This document shows positions 43,403 through 51,720 of a DNA stretch of 61,742 nucleotides, one piece after another (position 1 is the stretch's first letter; each line of letters starts with the position of its first letter). The translations under genes and the position numbers were made by a program. This DNA is from JAIOPA01 sp046076045. GTDB lineage: Bacteria; Eisenbacteria; RBG-16-71-46. Location: the NCBI GenBank assembly GCA_046076045.1, contig JBJTRI010000083.1, positions 1 through 61,742 on the forward strand. Reading direction: 5' to 3'. The notes below the pieces were generated by a model. That model was given only the letters and a program-made list of their open reading frames with translations, searched no databases and was not told the origin of the DNA.

Positions 43403-44170
43403 TCAGTGCGCGATCGGCAGCCGGAACAGGTCCTTGGCGTTGCGCCGCGTGATCGTGACCGCCTGCTCGGGCGTCCAGTCGCGCAACGTGCACAGGCGTG
43501 CGATCACCCGGGTGAGCAGCGACGGTTCGTTGCGGCGCAGCGAACGCGGCTCGGGTTCCAGATAGGGCGCGTCGGTCTCGAGCACCAGCATGTCCTCGGG
43601 GGCGTTGCGCACCGCCTCCTCGAGCGCGGCGTGGCCGTAGGTGAGCACGCCACCCAGCCCGAGCTTGAAGCCGAGGGCCCGGGCGCGTTCCACGGTGGCC
43701 GCGTCCTCGTCGAAGCAGTGCAGCACGCCACCGGCCTGCGGGCGCGCCTCCTCGAGGATGGCCAGCGTGCGCGCGAGCTCGCTGCGCTGGTGGATCACCA
43801 CCGGCAGCCCGACCTCGTCGGCCAGCGCCAGTTGCGCGCGGAACCACGCCTCCTGAGCCTCGAGCGGTGCGTAGTCGCGGAACGTGTCGAGCCCGATCTC
43901 GCCGATCGCCACCACGCGCGGGTGCCGCGCGTGCTCGCGCAGGGTGGGCAGGTGCTCGAGCCCCACCTTGCCGGCCGAGTTGGGGTGCACGCCCACCGCG
44001 AGGAACACGTTGGGGTGCTCGGCCGCGAGTGCGAACGCCCGGTCCCAGATGTCGGGCTCGTAGGCGATCTCGACCAGATGGGTCACGCCCACGTGCCGCG
44101 CGCGATCGAGGACCGCGGTGCGGTCCTTGTCGAAGCGCTTGTCGCACAGGTGGACGTGGGTGTCGATCAT
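43403..44170 (-). CDS. tatD: TatD-family metal-dependent hydrolase/DNase
   Basis: 255 residues, TIM-barrel hydrolase. Metal ligands: MIDTHVHLCDKRFD (His6, His8), IGEIGLDTFRD (Glu), VVIHQRS (His), GVLHCFDEDA (His) and VLETDAPYLEPEP (Asp). The family has 3'-5' exonuclease or deoxyribonuclease activity and takes part in DNA turnover. It is placed 22 bp after metG, as in many bacteria, and was probably read from the metG promoter. The ATG at 44170 opens the metal motif and is the natural start. Confidence 0.92.
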   Translation of the reverse strand: MIDTHVHLCDKRFDKDRTAVLDRARHVGVTHLVEIAYEPDIWDRAFALAAEHPNVFLAVGVHPNSAGKVGLEHLPTLREHARHPRVVAIGEIGLDTFRDYAPLEAQEAWFRAQLALADEVGLPVVIHQRSELARTLAILEEARPQAGGVLHCFDEDAATVERARALGFKLGLGGVLTYGHAALEEAVRNAPEDMLVLETDAPYLEPEPRSLRRNEPSLLTRVIARLCTLRDWTPEQAVTITRRNAKDLFRLPIAH

Positions 44171-44192
44171 CGCGGAGGGCGCGTGTGCGCGC

Positions 44193-45908
44193 TCAGGCGC
44201 CGGTGACGCTCTTGAGGTCGATGCGCGGGAACAGGATGCGCGTCTCGCCCAGCATGCGGCCGTCGCCGCCGGCGTAGCGCGGCTGTGCGTCGGCGTCGCG
44301 CACCTCGCCCGGCTGGCCGGGTAGCGCGAGCACCTCCCACAACGCCTCGCACTTGGCCGGCATGACCGGCCACGACCACACCGCCACCAGCCGCAGCGTC
44401 TCGAGCAGCGCGTTGAGCACCGTCGCCAACTCCTCGCGCCGGTCGTCGTGCTTGCCGAGCTCCCACGGCTTGGTGCGGTCCACGAACTCGTTGGCCCGTT
44501 CGACCACGTCCCAGACGCGCTCGAGCGCGTCCGAGATGCGGATCTCCTCCCACGCCTTCGGCGACTCGGCGGCGGCGGTGGCCGCGGCGGCCGTCACGGC
44601 CTCGAGCGCGGCGCGCGCCTCGTCCGAGAGCGCAGCGGGGTTCCACGCCGACGGCACCTGGCCCTCGAAGTACTTGTGCACGAGCGTCGTGGTGCGGCTG
44701 GCGAGGTTGCCCAGCTTGTTCGCGAGGTGCGTGTTCACGTGCTCCACGAACTGCTCGAGCGTGAACTCACCGTCGCGGCCGGTGGCGAACGAGTCGAGCA
44801 GGTAGAAGCGCAGCGCGTCGGAGCCGAACGTGCGCGTCATCTCGACCGGGTCCACGAGGTTGCCGAGCGACTTGGAGAGCCGCTCGCCGCGCGCGTAGAT
44901 GAAGCCGTGGATGTAGACCTGACGCGGCAGCGGCACGCCCGCGGCGAGCAACAGGGCCGGCCACAGGATGCAGTGGAAGCGGCTGATGTCCTTGCCGATC
45001 AGGTGGAACGCGTTCGTGTAGTAGGCGTCCTTCGTGCCCGCCCACGCCGCGCCCGGCTTGCCCTGGCCGTCGAGGTCCTTGAACTCGTCCTGGCGCGCGG
45101 CGCCGGGACCGCCGACGTCCTTCTGCTTGGCGAGCCACCACAGCGAGTACTTGCGCTCGGGCCAACCCAGCGCGCTCAGGTAGTTGAGCAGCGCGTCGGC
45201 CCACACGTAGGCGACGTGCCCCTCGCCACCCTCGATGTCCTCGGGCAGCGGGATGCCCCACTCGAGGTTGGGGCGCGAGACGCTCACGTCCTGCAGCCCG
45301 CCCTTGATGACGTTGATCACCTCGGTGCGGCGGTAGTCGGGCCAGATGAAGTCGGGGTGCGCCTCGAGGTGCTTGAGCAGCGCCTCGTCGTACTCCGAGA
45401 GGCGGAAGAAGAAGTTGCTCTCCTTCACCTCCTTGGGCTTCACCTTGTGCTCGGGGCAGCGGCCTTCCTCGTCGAGGTCCTTGTCGGTCTTGAACCCCTC
45501 GCAGCCCTCGCAGTACAGCCCGTCGTACTCCTCCTCGTACAGCACGGGCTCGCCCGTCTTGGGGCTGAGCGCGTCCTTGAGGCGGCGGAACAACTCCTCG
45601 ACCGCGAGGTGGTGGCGCTTGTCCGTCGTGCGGATGAACTGGTCGTAGCGCACGTCGAGCAACTGCCACGCGTCCACGAACGACTTGGCGTTGCGGTCCA
45701 CGTACGCGGCCGGCGTCATGCCCGCGGCGGCCGCGGCGCGCGCGATCTTCTGGCCGTGCTCGTCGGTGCCGGTGAGGAAGAACGTGGCATCGCCCTTCTG
45801 GCGATGACGGCGGGCGATGGCGTCGGCGAGCACCTTCTCGTACGCGTGACCCAGATGGGGCTGGCCGTTCACGTAGTCGATGGCGGTCGTGATGTAGAAG
45901 CGGGGCAC
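44193..45908 (-). CDS. metG: Methionyl-tRNA synthetase
   Basis: 571 residues; charges tRNA-Met. ATP-binding HIGH-like motif HLGH (residues 18-21) and KMSKS-like RLSKSLGN are present. The zinc knuckle has CEGC followed by CPEH, a one-knuckle form. The active-site phrases FFLTGTDEHGQKIARAA, VYVWADALLNYL (here AYVWADALLNYL) and FHLIGKDISRFHCILWPA are typical. The anticodon-binding helical domain follows (LANKLGNLASRT). It ends without the C-terminal tRNA-binding/dimerisation domain, so it is the short form. A ~30-residue Gly/Ala/Lys-rich insertion (after WWLAKQKDV) is unusual. GTG start at 45908; a TATACT -10 box lies at 45952-45947. Confidence 0.96.
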   Translation of the reverse strand: MPRFYITTAIDYVNGQPHLGHAYEKVLADAIARRHRQKGDATFFLTGTDEHGQKIARAAAAAGMTPAAYVDRNAKSFVDAWQLLDVRYDQFIRTTDKRHHLAVEELFRRLKDALSPKTGEPVLYEEEYDGLYCEGCEGFKTDKDLDEEGRCPEHKVKPKEVKESNFFFRLSEYDEALLKHLEAHPDFIWPDYRRTEVINVIKGGLQDVSVSRPNLEWGIPLPEDIEGGEGHVAYVWADALLNYLSALGWPERKYSLWWLAKQKDVGGPGAARQDEFKDLDGQGKPGAAWAGTKDAYYTNAFHLIGKDISRFHCILWPALLLAAGVPLPRQVYIHGFIYARGERLSKSLGNLVDPVEMTRTFGSDALRFYLLDSFATGRDGEFTLEQFVEHVNTHLANKLGNLASRTTTLVHKYFEGQVPSAWNPAALSDEARAALEAVTAAAATAAAESPKAWEEIRISDALERVWDVVERANEFVDRTKPWELGKHDDRREELATVLNALLETLRLVAVWSWPVMPAKCEALWEVLALPGQPGEVRDADAQPRYAGGDGRMLGETRILFPRIDLKSVTGA

Positions 45909-45946
45909 ACAGGGCTCCGGTCAGAGGGGACGAGCGACGGCCGCGG

Positions 45947-45952
45947 AGTATA
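45947..45952 (-). promoter_or_regulatory. -10 box (TATACT) of the metG-tatD operon
   Basis: TATACT on the minus strand, 38 bp before the metG GTG, giving a leader of about 30 bases with CGGAG as ribosome-binding site. No clear -35 box. Confidence 0.5.
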
Positions 45953-45979
45953 GCGGAAACGCCCCGGTCCCATGAGTGG

Positions 45980-45990
45980 TTGTGCCACAA
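45980..45990. promoter_or_regulatory. Palindrome TTGTG-C-CACAA in the metG/sigma-factor divergent region
   Basis: Perfect 5-bp arms around one base, 28 bp beyond the metG -10 box and 84 bp before the sigma-factor start. Operator-like; the regulated gene is uncertain. Confidence 0.35.
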
Positions 45991-46073
45991 TCGTTTGGCG
46001 GGGCGGTTGCGGGGCGGGGGCCGAGCGGTGGCTTGCCCTGTGATACTCGTCGCCGCACCGCGTACAACCCTCT

Positions 46074-46622
46074 GTGACGACCTTCGGAGATGCCGTGGCC
46101 GCAACGCCCTGGGGCCTGGACCCCGCCCGCGAGGCCGACTGGGACGCGCTCTACGCCGACCAGTTGCCGCGCGTCTACAACTTCCTGCGCTACCGCGTGG
46201 GCGACGACACGCTCGCCGAGGACCTCACCTCGATCGCCTTCGAGAAGGCGTGGGCGGCGCGCCACCGCTACCGCCGCGACCGCGCCGGGTTCTCGACCTG
46301 GTTGTTCACCATCGCCCGCAACGTGGCGGTGGACCACTGGCGTCGGCGACGCCCGCACGCACCGCTCGAGGCGGCCGCGAACGTGCCCGACCCCGCGGAA
46401 CCGGCGGGGCTCGCGGAGCGTCGCGAGTCGCACGCGCGGTTGGTGGACGCACTCGCCACGCTGCCCGACCGCGACCGCGAACTGATCGCACTCAAGTACG
46501 GCGCCGAACTCACCAACCGCGAGATCGCGCGCCAGACCGGACTCACCGAGAGCCATGTCGGCACCCTGCTGCATCGTGCGGTCGGACGACTGCGCGAGCA
46601 GCTGGGGCCCCAGGAGGACTGA
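46074..46622 (+). CDS. ECF-type sigma-70 family RNA polymerase sigma factor
   Basis: 182 residues. Region 2 (YNFLRYRVGDDTLAEDLTSIAFEKAWAARHRY, in part; then FSTWLFTIARNVAVDHWRRRR) binds core and the -10 element. Region 4 (LPDRDRELIALKYGAELTNREIARQTGLTESHVGTLLHRAVGRLRE, in part) carries the -35-binding helix-turn-helix. No region 1 or 3, as in extracytoplasmic-function sigma factors. GTG start at 46074; an in-frame GTG at 46095 is possible. The next gene, 2 bp downstream, encodes a single-pass membrane protein that may be its anti-sigma factor. Confidence 0.88.
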   Translation: MTTFGDAVAATPWGLDPAREADWDALYADQLPRVYNFLRYRVGDDTLAEDLTSIAFEKAWAARHRYRRDRAGFSTWLFTIARNVAVDHWRRRRPHAPLEAAANVPDPAEPAGLAERRESHARLVDALATLPDRDRELIALKYGAELTNREIARQTGLTESHVGTLLHRAVGRLREQLGPQED

Positions 46623-46624
46623 CG

Positions 46625-47614
46625 ATGGACGACCGATTCCTGCACGAGCACCGCCGTTCGCCCGATCCCGCGTTCGCCCGTTCGCTGCGCAGCCGACTGG
46701 CGAACATCGAGGACGAGACCCCGGCGCGTGCCAGCCACCTGCGCCCGTGGCTCGCCGCCGCGGCCGCGTTGGTGGTGGGCGGGCTCGCGTTCACCGTGCC
46801 TGCGGTTCGTGTCGCCGCGCAGAGTGCGCTCGATTTGTTCCGCGTGCGGTCGTTCGCCGCCGTCCAGGTGGACGAGGCGCGCATGCGTGAGATCGGTGAC
46901 CTGCAGGACGCCAACCCGGCGGGTGCGTTGATGCCGTTCGAGCGCGACGGCGAGGGCCGCGACCCCGGTGAGCCGGTCGAGTACCCCACGGTGCAGGCGG
47001 CCGCGGCCGCCGCCGACCTGCCGGGCGTGCGCACGCCGAGCGCGCTGCCCGCCGAGCTCCGGCTCGAGCGCACGATGGTGACCGGCGAGGGCGAGTCGCG
47101 ACTGGTCGTGCGCGCGGAGCGGCTCGAGCGCCTGCTCGACGCCCTCGCGCTGAGCGACGTGCACGTGCCTTCGGGGCTGGACGGCCAGCGCATCGAGGTG
47201 CGGGTGCCGCACTCGGTCGTGCAGCACTACGGCAACGGCAAGCGCAAGCTGGTGGTGATCGAGGCGCGTAGCCCCGAGGTGTCGCTGCCGCCGGGACTCG
47301 ATCTACGCGAGATGGGCGAGATCGGTCTGCGCGTGCTCGGGCTCGACGCCGCCGAGGCGCGCCGCACCGCCGCGACCATCGACTGGCGCAGCACGCTGCT
47401 CGTGCCCATGCCCACGAACGCGGCCTCGTTCCGGCGCGTCGAGGTGGGCGGCGGCCGCGGCCTGCTCGTGAGCCTCGCGCCGTCGAAGGACGAGTCCGGC
47501 AACCGCCATCGCGGTGGCACGGTGGTCATGTGGAGCCAGTGGGACCGCGTGCACGTGGTGCGCGGGGACGTGTCCGAGCAGGAGGTCCTCGAGGTCGCGC
47601 TGAGCCTGCGGTGA
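46625..47614 (+). CDS. Single-pass membrane protein, putative anti-sigma partner
   Basis: 329 residues. A ~45-residue cytoplasmic N-terminus (FLHEHRRSPDPAFARSLRSRLANI) precedes one membrane helix (WLAAAAALVVGGLAFTVPAVRVAA). The periplasmic ~255 residues contain LPGVRTPSALPAELRLERTMV and a C-terminal strand-rich region (VHVVRGDVSEQEVLEVALSLR). I do not recognise the family with certainty. The layout, FPAVRVAAQSALDLFRVRSF after the helix, resembles DUF4367-type sigma partners. It lacks the zinc-binding HxxxCxxC motif of ZAS anti-sigma factors. Location directly behind the sigma gene is the main reason for the call. Confidence 0.6.
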   Translation: MDDRFLHEHRRSPDPAFARSLRSRLANIEDETPARASHLRPWLAAAAALVVGGLAFTVPAVRVAAQSALDLFRVRSFAAVQVDEARMREIGDLQDANPAGALMPFERDGEGRDPGEPVEYPTVQAAAAAADLPGVRTPSALPAELRLERTMVTGEGESRLVVRAERLERLLDALALSDVHVPSGLDGQRIEVRVPHSVVQHYGNGKRKLVVIEARSPEVSLPPGLDLREMGEIGLRVLGLDAAEARRTAATIDWRSTLLVPMPTNAASFRRVEVGGGRGLLVSLAPSKDESGNRHRGGTVVMWSQWDRVHVVRGDVSEQEVLEVALSLR

Positions 47615-47666
47615 CGCCCGTCCCGCGGTTCGCAGCCGGGTGCGGTCGCGTGCGAGACTGGCGCGC

Positions 47667-48575
47667 ATGACCGCACCCGCGATCGAGACCGAGCACCTGC
47701 GTCGCCGCTTCGGCGACAAGCTCGCCGTCGCCGACCTCACGCTCTCGGTGGCGCGCGGCGAGGTGTTCGGCTTCCTCGGTCCCAACGGTGCGGGCAAGTC
47801 CACCACGCTCAAGATGCTGCTCGGCCTGCTCGAGCCCTCGGGAGGGCGCGGGCGGCTGCTCGGAGCGCCGATCGGCGATCGTGCCGCGCGCGCCAAGGTG
47901 GGGTTCCTGCCCGAGCACTTCCGGTTCCAGGACTGGCTCACGGGCCGCGAGCTGCTGCACTTCCACGGCCGGCTGTACGGACTCGGCGGTGCGCCGCTCG
48001 AGCGACGCGCCGACGCGCTGCTCGAGCGCATGGACCTGGTGGATGCCGCCGACCGCCCGATCCGCACCTATAGCAAGGGCATGACGCAGCGCATCGGGCT
48101 GGCGCAGGGGCTGCTCAACGACCCCCACGTGGTGTTCCTCGACGAGCCCACCTCGGGGCTCGACCCGCTCGGGCGGCGGCTCGTGCGCGAGGTCATCCAC
48201 GAACTGCGCTCCGGCGGCACCACCGTGTTCCTCAACTCGCACCTGCTCGGCGAGGTCGAGGCGACCTGCGACCGCGTGGTGTTCGTGAAGCAAGGTCGGG
48301 TCGTGCACGAGCTCGCGCTCGCCGAGGCCCCCGAGGTGCTCGAGGTGGAGTTGCGCGTCGAGGGTGCGAGCGAAGGGGTGCTGGCCGCGCACGGCACCGT
48401 GCTGGCGCGCGACGGGGCCCGGGTGCGGATGCGCATCGCCGACGAGGCGGCCCTGCCGCGCCTGACGACCGCGCTCGTGACCGCGGGGGCCCGGCTGTAC
48501 GCGCTCACGCCGCTGCGGCGATCGCTCGAGGGCACGTTCCTCGAGGTCATGGGCGACGACGGGAGGCCCGGATGA
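47667..48575 (+). CDS. ABC transporter ATP-binding protein (ABC-2 exporter)
   Basis: 302 residues. Walker A GPNGAGKST, Q-loop FLPEHFRFQDWLTGRELL, signature YSKGMTQRIGLAQGLLN, Walker B VVFLDEPTSGLDP and switch His in LNSHLLGEVE are intact. The signature SKGMTQR replaces SGGQ, normal for the NatA/Nod-type exporters. The C-terminal ~80 residues form the accessory domain seen in this class. The ATG at 47667 has no Shine-Dalgarno; GAGACT ends 7 bp upstream (47654-47659), a leaderless pattern, so it may be transcribed apart from the sigma operon 52 bp upstream. It overlaps the permease gene. Confidence 0.9.
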   Translation: MTAPAIETEHLRRRFGDKLAVADLTLSVARGEVFGFLGPNGAGKSTTLKMLLGLLEPSGGRGRLLGAPIGDRAARAKVGFLPEHFRFQDWLTGRELLHFHGRLYGLGGAPLERRADALLERMDLVDAADRPIRTYSKGMTQRIGLAQGLLNDPHVVFLDEPTSGLDPLGRRLVREVIHELRSGGTTVFLNSHLLGEVEATCDRVVFVKQGRVVHELALAEAPEVLEVELRVEGASEGVLAAHGTVLARDGARVRMRIADEAALPRLTTALVTAGARLYALTPLRRSLEGTFLEVMGDDGRPG

Positions 48576-49408
48576 GCGCGTTCGTGACGCTCGTGCACCT
48601 CACGCTCCACGAGGCCATGCGCCGCCGCGTACTCGTGGCCACGCTCATCGGTGCCGCGGCGTTCCTGCTGGTGTTCGGCATCGGGTTCCACTTCGTGGTG
48701 CGCGACGCGGTGCAGGACACGGCCATGACCGCCATCCGCCGCCGCATGGTGCTCAACCTGTTCACGCTGGCCGGGCTCTACGCCACGCACTTCCTCTCGG
48801 TCATGACCGCGGTGCTGCTGCCGGTGGACACGCTCTCGGGCGAGATCGGCAGCGGGGTGCTGCAGACGGTCGCGAGCAAGCCCGTGCGCCGGCGCGACAT
48901 CGTGCTGGGCAAGTGGGCGGCGTACGCCATCGTCGCCGGCGGCTACACGCTCCTGGTGAGCACCGGCGTGCTGCTGGTCGCCCGCCTGCTCGGGGGCTTC
49001 ACGCCCCCGGGGCTTACGACCGGACTGCCGCTCATGGTGTTCGAGAGCGTGCTCCTGGTGACGCTGTCCATCTTCGGGGGGTCGCGGTTCTCCACCGTCA
49101 CGAACGGCATCCTCGCGTTCGCGCTCTACGGGCTGGCGTTCATCGGCGGCTGGGTGGACCAGATCGGCACCATGGGGGACAACGCCGCGGCGCGGAACGT
49201 CGGCACGGTGGTGAGCCTGATCATGCCGAGCGAGGCCATGTGGCAGCGCGCCGCGTACCACATGCAGCCCGCGATCATGCGCGACCTCATGATGTCGCCG
49301 TTCTCGCCCGCGTCGCTGCCGAGCGTCGCCATGGTGGTGTGGGCGGCGGGCTGGGCGCTGCTGTTGCTCGTGCTCGCGGTGCGCGGCCTGCAGCGCCGCG
49401 CCCTGTAG
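48572..49408 (+). CDS. ABC-2 type transporter permease
   Basis: 278 residues with six membrane helices, no large periplasmic domain. FVTLVHLTLHEAMRRRVLVATL at the N-terminus is a typical ABC-2 lead, followed by LLPVDTLSGEIGSGVLQTVASKPVRRRDIVLGKW (in part), the conserved cytoplasmic segment. It starts in an ATGA overlap with the ATPase gene. Partner of the upstream ATPase in a two-component exporter of unknown substrate. It ends 10 bp from the convergent ricT gene. Confidence 0.88.
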   Translation: MSAFVTLVHLTLHEAMRRRVLVATLIGAAAFLLVFGIGFHFVVRDAVQDTAMTAIRRRMVLNLFTLAGLYATHFLSVMTAVLLPVDTLSGEIGSGVLQTVASKPVRRRDIVLGKWAAYAIVAGGYTLLVSTGVLLVARLLGGFTPPGLTTGLPLMVFESVLLVTLSIFGGSRFSTVTNGILAFALYGLAFIGGWVDQIGTMGDNAAARNVGTVVSLIMPSEAMWQRAAYHMQPAIMRDLMMSPFSPASLPSVAMVVWAAGWALLLLVLAVRGLQRRAL

Positions 49409-49418
49409 GGATGCGCGC

Positions 49419-50288
49419 TCAGGCGGGCGGCGGCTCGCCCCCGGCGGGCTTGCGCTTGCCGCACGAGCAGTCGCCGCACTTGTGGTACGGCCCCGGCGGC
49501 AACTCGTCGTAGGCGATGCGGTGCTCGGCGCCCTCGTCGTCGCGCACCCACACGACCTCGCCGTACGCCGCGGTGCGCGTCACCACCACCTCGCCCTTGC
49601 CGGTGCGGATGCGCGTGCCGACGGGCGGCAGCTTGGCCGCGCTGTCGCGGTACTGCGCCAGCTCGTACGACAGACAGCACATGAGCCGGCCGCAGGCGCC
49701 CGAGATCTTGGCCGGGTTGAGCGACAGCTCCTGCTCGCGCGCCATCTTGAGCGTGACCGGATGGAAGCTCCGCATCCAGGTGGAGCAGCAGAACGCGCGT
49801 CCGCACGGGCCGCAGCCGTCCACGCGCTTGGCGTGGTCGCGGACCCCGATCTGGCGCAGCTCGATGCGGGTCTGGAACCGGCTCGCGAGGTCCTTCACCA
49901 GTTCGCGGAAGTCCACACGCTGCTCGGCGGTGAAGTAGAAGGTCATGCGGTTGCGGCGCAACGCGACCTCGACCTCGGTGAGCTGCATGTCGAGCTCGCG
50001 GATCTCGAGGCGTTGCTGGCAGTACGCCATCGCCTCGCGCTCCAGCGTGGCGTTGCGCGACTCCTGCGCGAGGTCCTCGGCGTCGGCGCGGCGCAGGATC
50101 TCGCGCGTGACCGGGCCGGGGCGCTTGAGCTGGATGAGCGTCGGGTCCTTGAGCAGCACGGTGCCCAGCGTCTCGCCGTGCTCACCCTGCACCACGACGC
50201 GGTCACGCAGCCGGATGTCGTGGTCGTGCGTGTTGAGGAAGAACTCCCGGCGTGAACCACGCAGGGAGACCTGGACGATCTGCGGCAT
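49419..50288 (-). CDS. ricT: PSP1-domain protein RicT (YaaT)
   Basis: 289 residues. The PSP1 domain (FYFTAEQRVDFRELVKDLA, RIELRQIGVRDHAKRVDG) is followed by CGPCGRAFCCSTW and SGACGRLMCCLSYE, the cysteine clusters that bind Fe-S in RicT of Bacillus. RicT takes part in a complex controlling mRNA processing by RNase Y and in sporulation/competence phosphorelays; in other phyla its role is open. The C-terminal tail has another cluster CGDCSCGKRK. Neighbouring holB gene order is the same as in Firmicutes (holB-yaaT). The ATG at 50288 has GAGGT upstream. Confidence 0.92.
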   Translation of the reverse strand: MPQIVQVSLRGSRREFFLNTHDHDIRLRDRVVVQGEHGETLGTVLLKDPTLIQLKRPGPVTREILRRADAEDLAQESRNATLEREAMAYCQQRLEIRELDMQLTEVEVALRRNRMTFYFTAEQRVDFRELVKDLASRFQTRIELRQIGVRDHAKRVDGCGPCGRAFCCSTWMRSFHPVTLKMAREQELSLNPAKISGACGRLMCCLSYELAQYRDSAAKLPPVGTRIRTGKGEVVVTRTAAYGEVVWVRDDEGAEHRIAYDELPPGPYHKCGDCSCGKRKPAGGEPPPA

Positions 50289-50461
50289 GCCAGGACCTCG
50301 AAGGCGGAGCGGGTCCGCCGAACGCCGCCCGCGAACGGGCGAACGGGGATGTCTCGGGTGTGTCGGGGGCGCCGGGCACGGGGCACGACGCTATCGGGAA
50401 GGCCCCGCGAGGGGCTCGTACCGGGGAGTCTAGCAGACCGCGCCGCCCGGACCGGGTCGGA

Positions 50462-51679
50462 TCAGAGGTTCCAGCGCGCGGTGGTGTGGGCGGGCCAGCG
50501 GCCCTCACCCATGCGGCTGCCGGCCACACGGGCCAGCGTCGAGAACAGGGTCAGGTCGGCCGAGACGTTGCCCTCGATGCTGCGCAGGGCCTCCTCGATC
50601 ACCATGAGCCGCCGCCGGACCTCGCTGGCCTCGATCGCGGGCGCGAGCGCCCGCAGCTGGGGCAGGCGGTCGCGGTTCACGATGCCCGACTCGTCGCCGC
50701 CGTAGCGCAGGCGCAGCAGGTCGCGCAGCCAGAGCTGGTGGAACTCCATCATGAGCCGGAGTTCGTCGCGCTTGGCCTTGCCGAACGCGGTGTAGGCCTG
50801 CACGCCCTGCCAGAGCGCGGCGGGTTGGCCGTCGAGCACGGACTTGAGCAGCGTGATGGCACGGTCGCGTTGCTCGGCCATGGGCGGCGTGGCGTCGCGC
50901 ATGACGAGCGCACGCCCGAGCGAGCCGTTGGCGAGCGCGGCGAGCAGCGAAGCCTCGGCCTCGGCGACGTGGGCCTGCTCCACGAGCACGCGCCGCACGG
51001 TGTCCTCGGACAACGCGGCGAAGCGCACGCGCTGGCAGCGCGAGCGGATGGTCACGGGCACGCGCGACAGGCGCGACGTGGTGAGCACCCACACGGTCGC
51101 CTCGCCCGGCTCCTCGATGCTCTTGAGGAGCGCCGAGAACTGGTCCTCGCGCATGCGGTCGCAGTCGCGCACCACCACCACCCGGCGCGCGGCGTTGTGC
51201 GGGCGGTAGCCGAGCTGCGCGATGAGCTCGCGCGTCTGACGGATGCGGATGCTCGCGGCGCGCTCGTACTGGAACACGTAGAGCGGATCGCGGCGCATCC
51301 CCTCGAGCGTCTCGGTGAGGTCCTCCTCCTGCTCCTTCTCGTCCCCTTCGAGCGGGAAGACGAACGGCAGGTCGGGGTGCCCGAGTGCGAGCGACATGCG
51401 GCAGCCGCGACAGGTGCCGCAGGCGTCGTCGCCGGTGGTCGCGACCGGTTCGGGCTCGGGCGCGCCGAACAGCGACGCGCCCTCCTCGGAGGATCGACCC
51501 CCGGGCACGCGCTCGCACAGCGCCGCGCGCGCGAACGCCAGCGCGGCCGTGCACTTGCCCACGCCCGGCGGGCCGTGGAACAGGTAGGCGTTGCCGTAGC
51601 GGCCGCGCCCCACGATGCCGCGCAGGAACGCGGACACCTCGGGCTGGCCGAGCAGGCCGGAGAGGTTCACCTCGAGCAT
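50462..51679 (-). CDS. holB: DNA polymerase III delta' subunit (clamp-loader)
   Basis: 405 residues; part of the clamp loader. AAA+ domain with GHPPG-like Walker A (GPPGVGKCT, a complete P-loop), a zinc-finger module CGTCRGC (with an upstream Cys in ALCERV), VVVVRDCDRMREDQFSALLKSIEEPG (in part) containing the Walker B-like D-C-D, and sensor 1 TTSRLSRVPVTIRSRCQ. The C-terminal helical collar follows. It is longer than usual (~330) because of an acidic insert (EGDEKEQEEDLTETLEG). The ATG at 51679 has no Shine-Dalgarno; TAGACT ends 6 bp upstream. It precedes ricT by 173 bp, a stretch where I saw nothing else. Confidence 0.9.
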   Translation of the reverse strand: MLEVNLSGLLGQPEVSAFLRGIVGRGRYGNAYLFHGPPGVGKCTAALAFARAALCERVPGGRSSEEGASLFGAPEPEPVATTGDDACGTCRGCRMSLALGHPDLPFVFPLEGDEKEQEEDLTETLEGMRRDPLYVFQYERAASIRIRQTRELIAQLGYRPHNAARRVVVVRDCDRMREDQFSALLKSIEEPGEATVWVLTTSRLSRVPVTIRSRCQRVRFAALSEDTVRRVLVEQAHVAEAEASLLAALANGSLGRALVMRDATPPMAEQRDRAITLLKSVLDGQPAALWQGVQAYTAFGKAKRDELRLMMEFHQLWLRDLLRLRYGGDESGIVNRDRLPQLRALAPAIEASEVRRRLMVIEEALRSIEGNVSADLTLFSTLARVAGSRMGEGRWPAHTTARWNL

Positions 51680-51685
51680 GGCGGG

Positions 51686-51691
51686 AGTCTA
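51686..51691 (-). promoter_or_regulatory. -10 box (TAGACT) of holB
   Basis: TAGACT on the minus strand, 6 bp before the ATG, in a 41-bp gap after envC. No -35 match at 17-18 bp. Confidence 0.45.
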
Positions 51692-51720
51692 CGCCATCGC
51701 GCCGCGCCGGGCGCGCTCGG

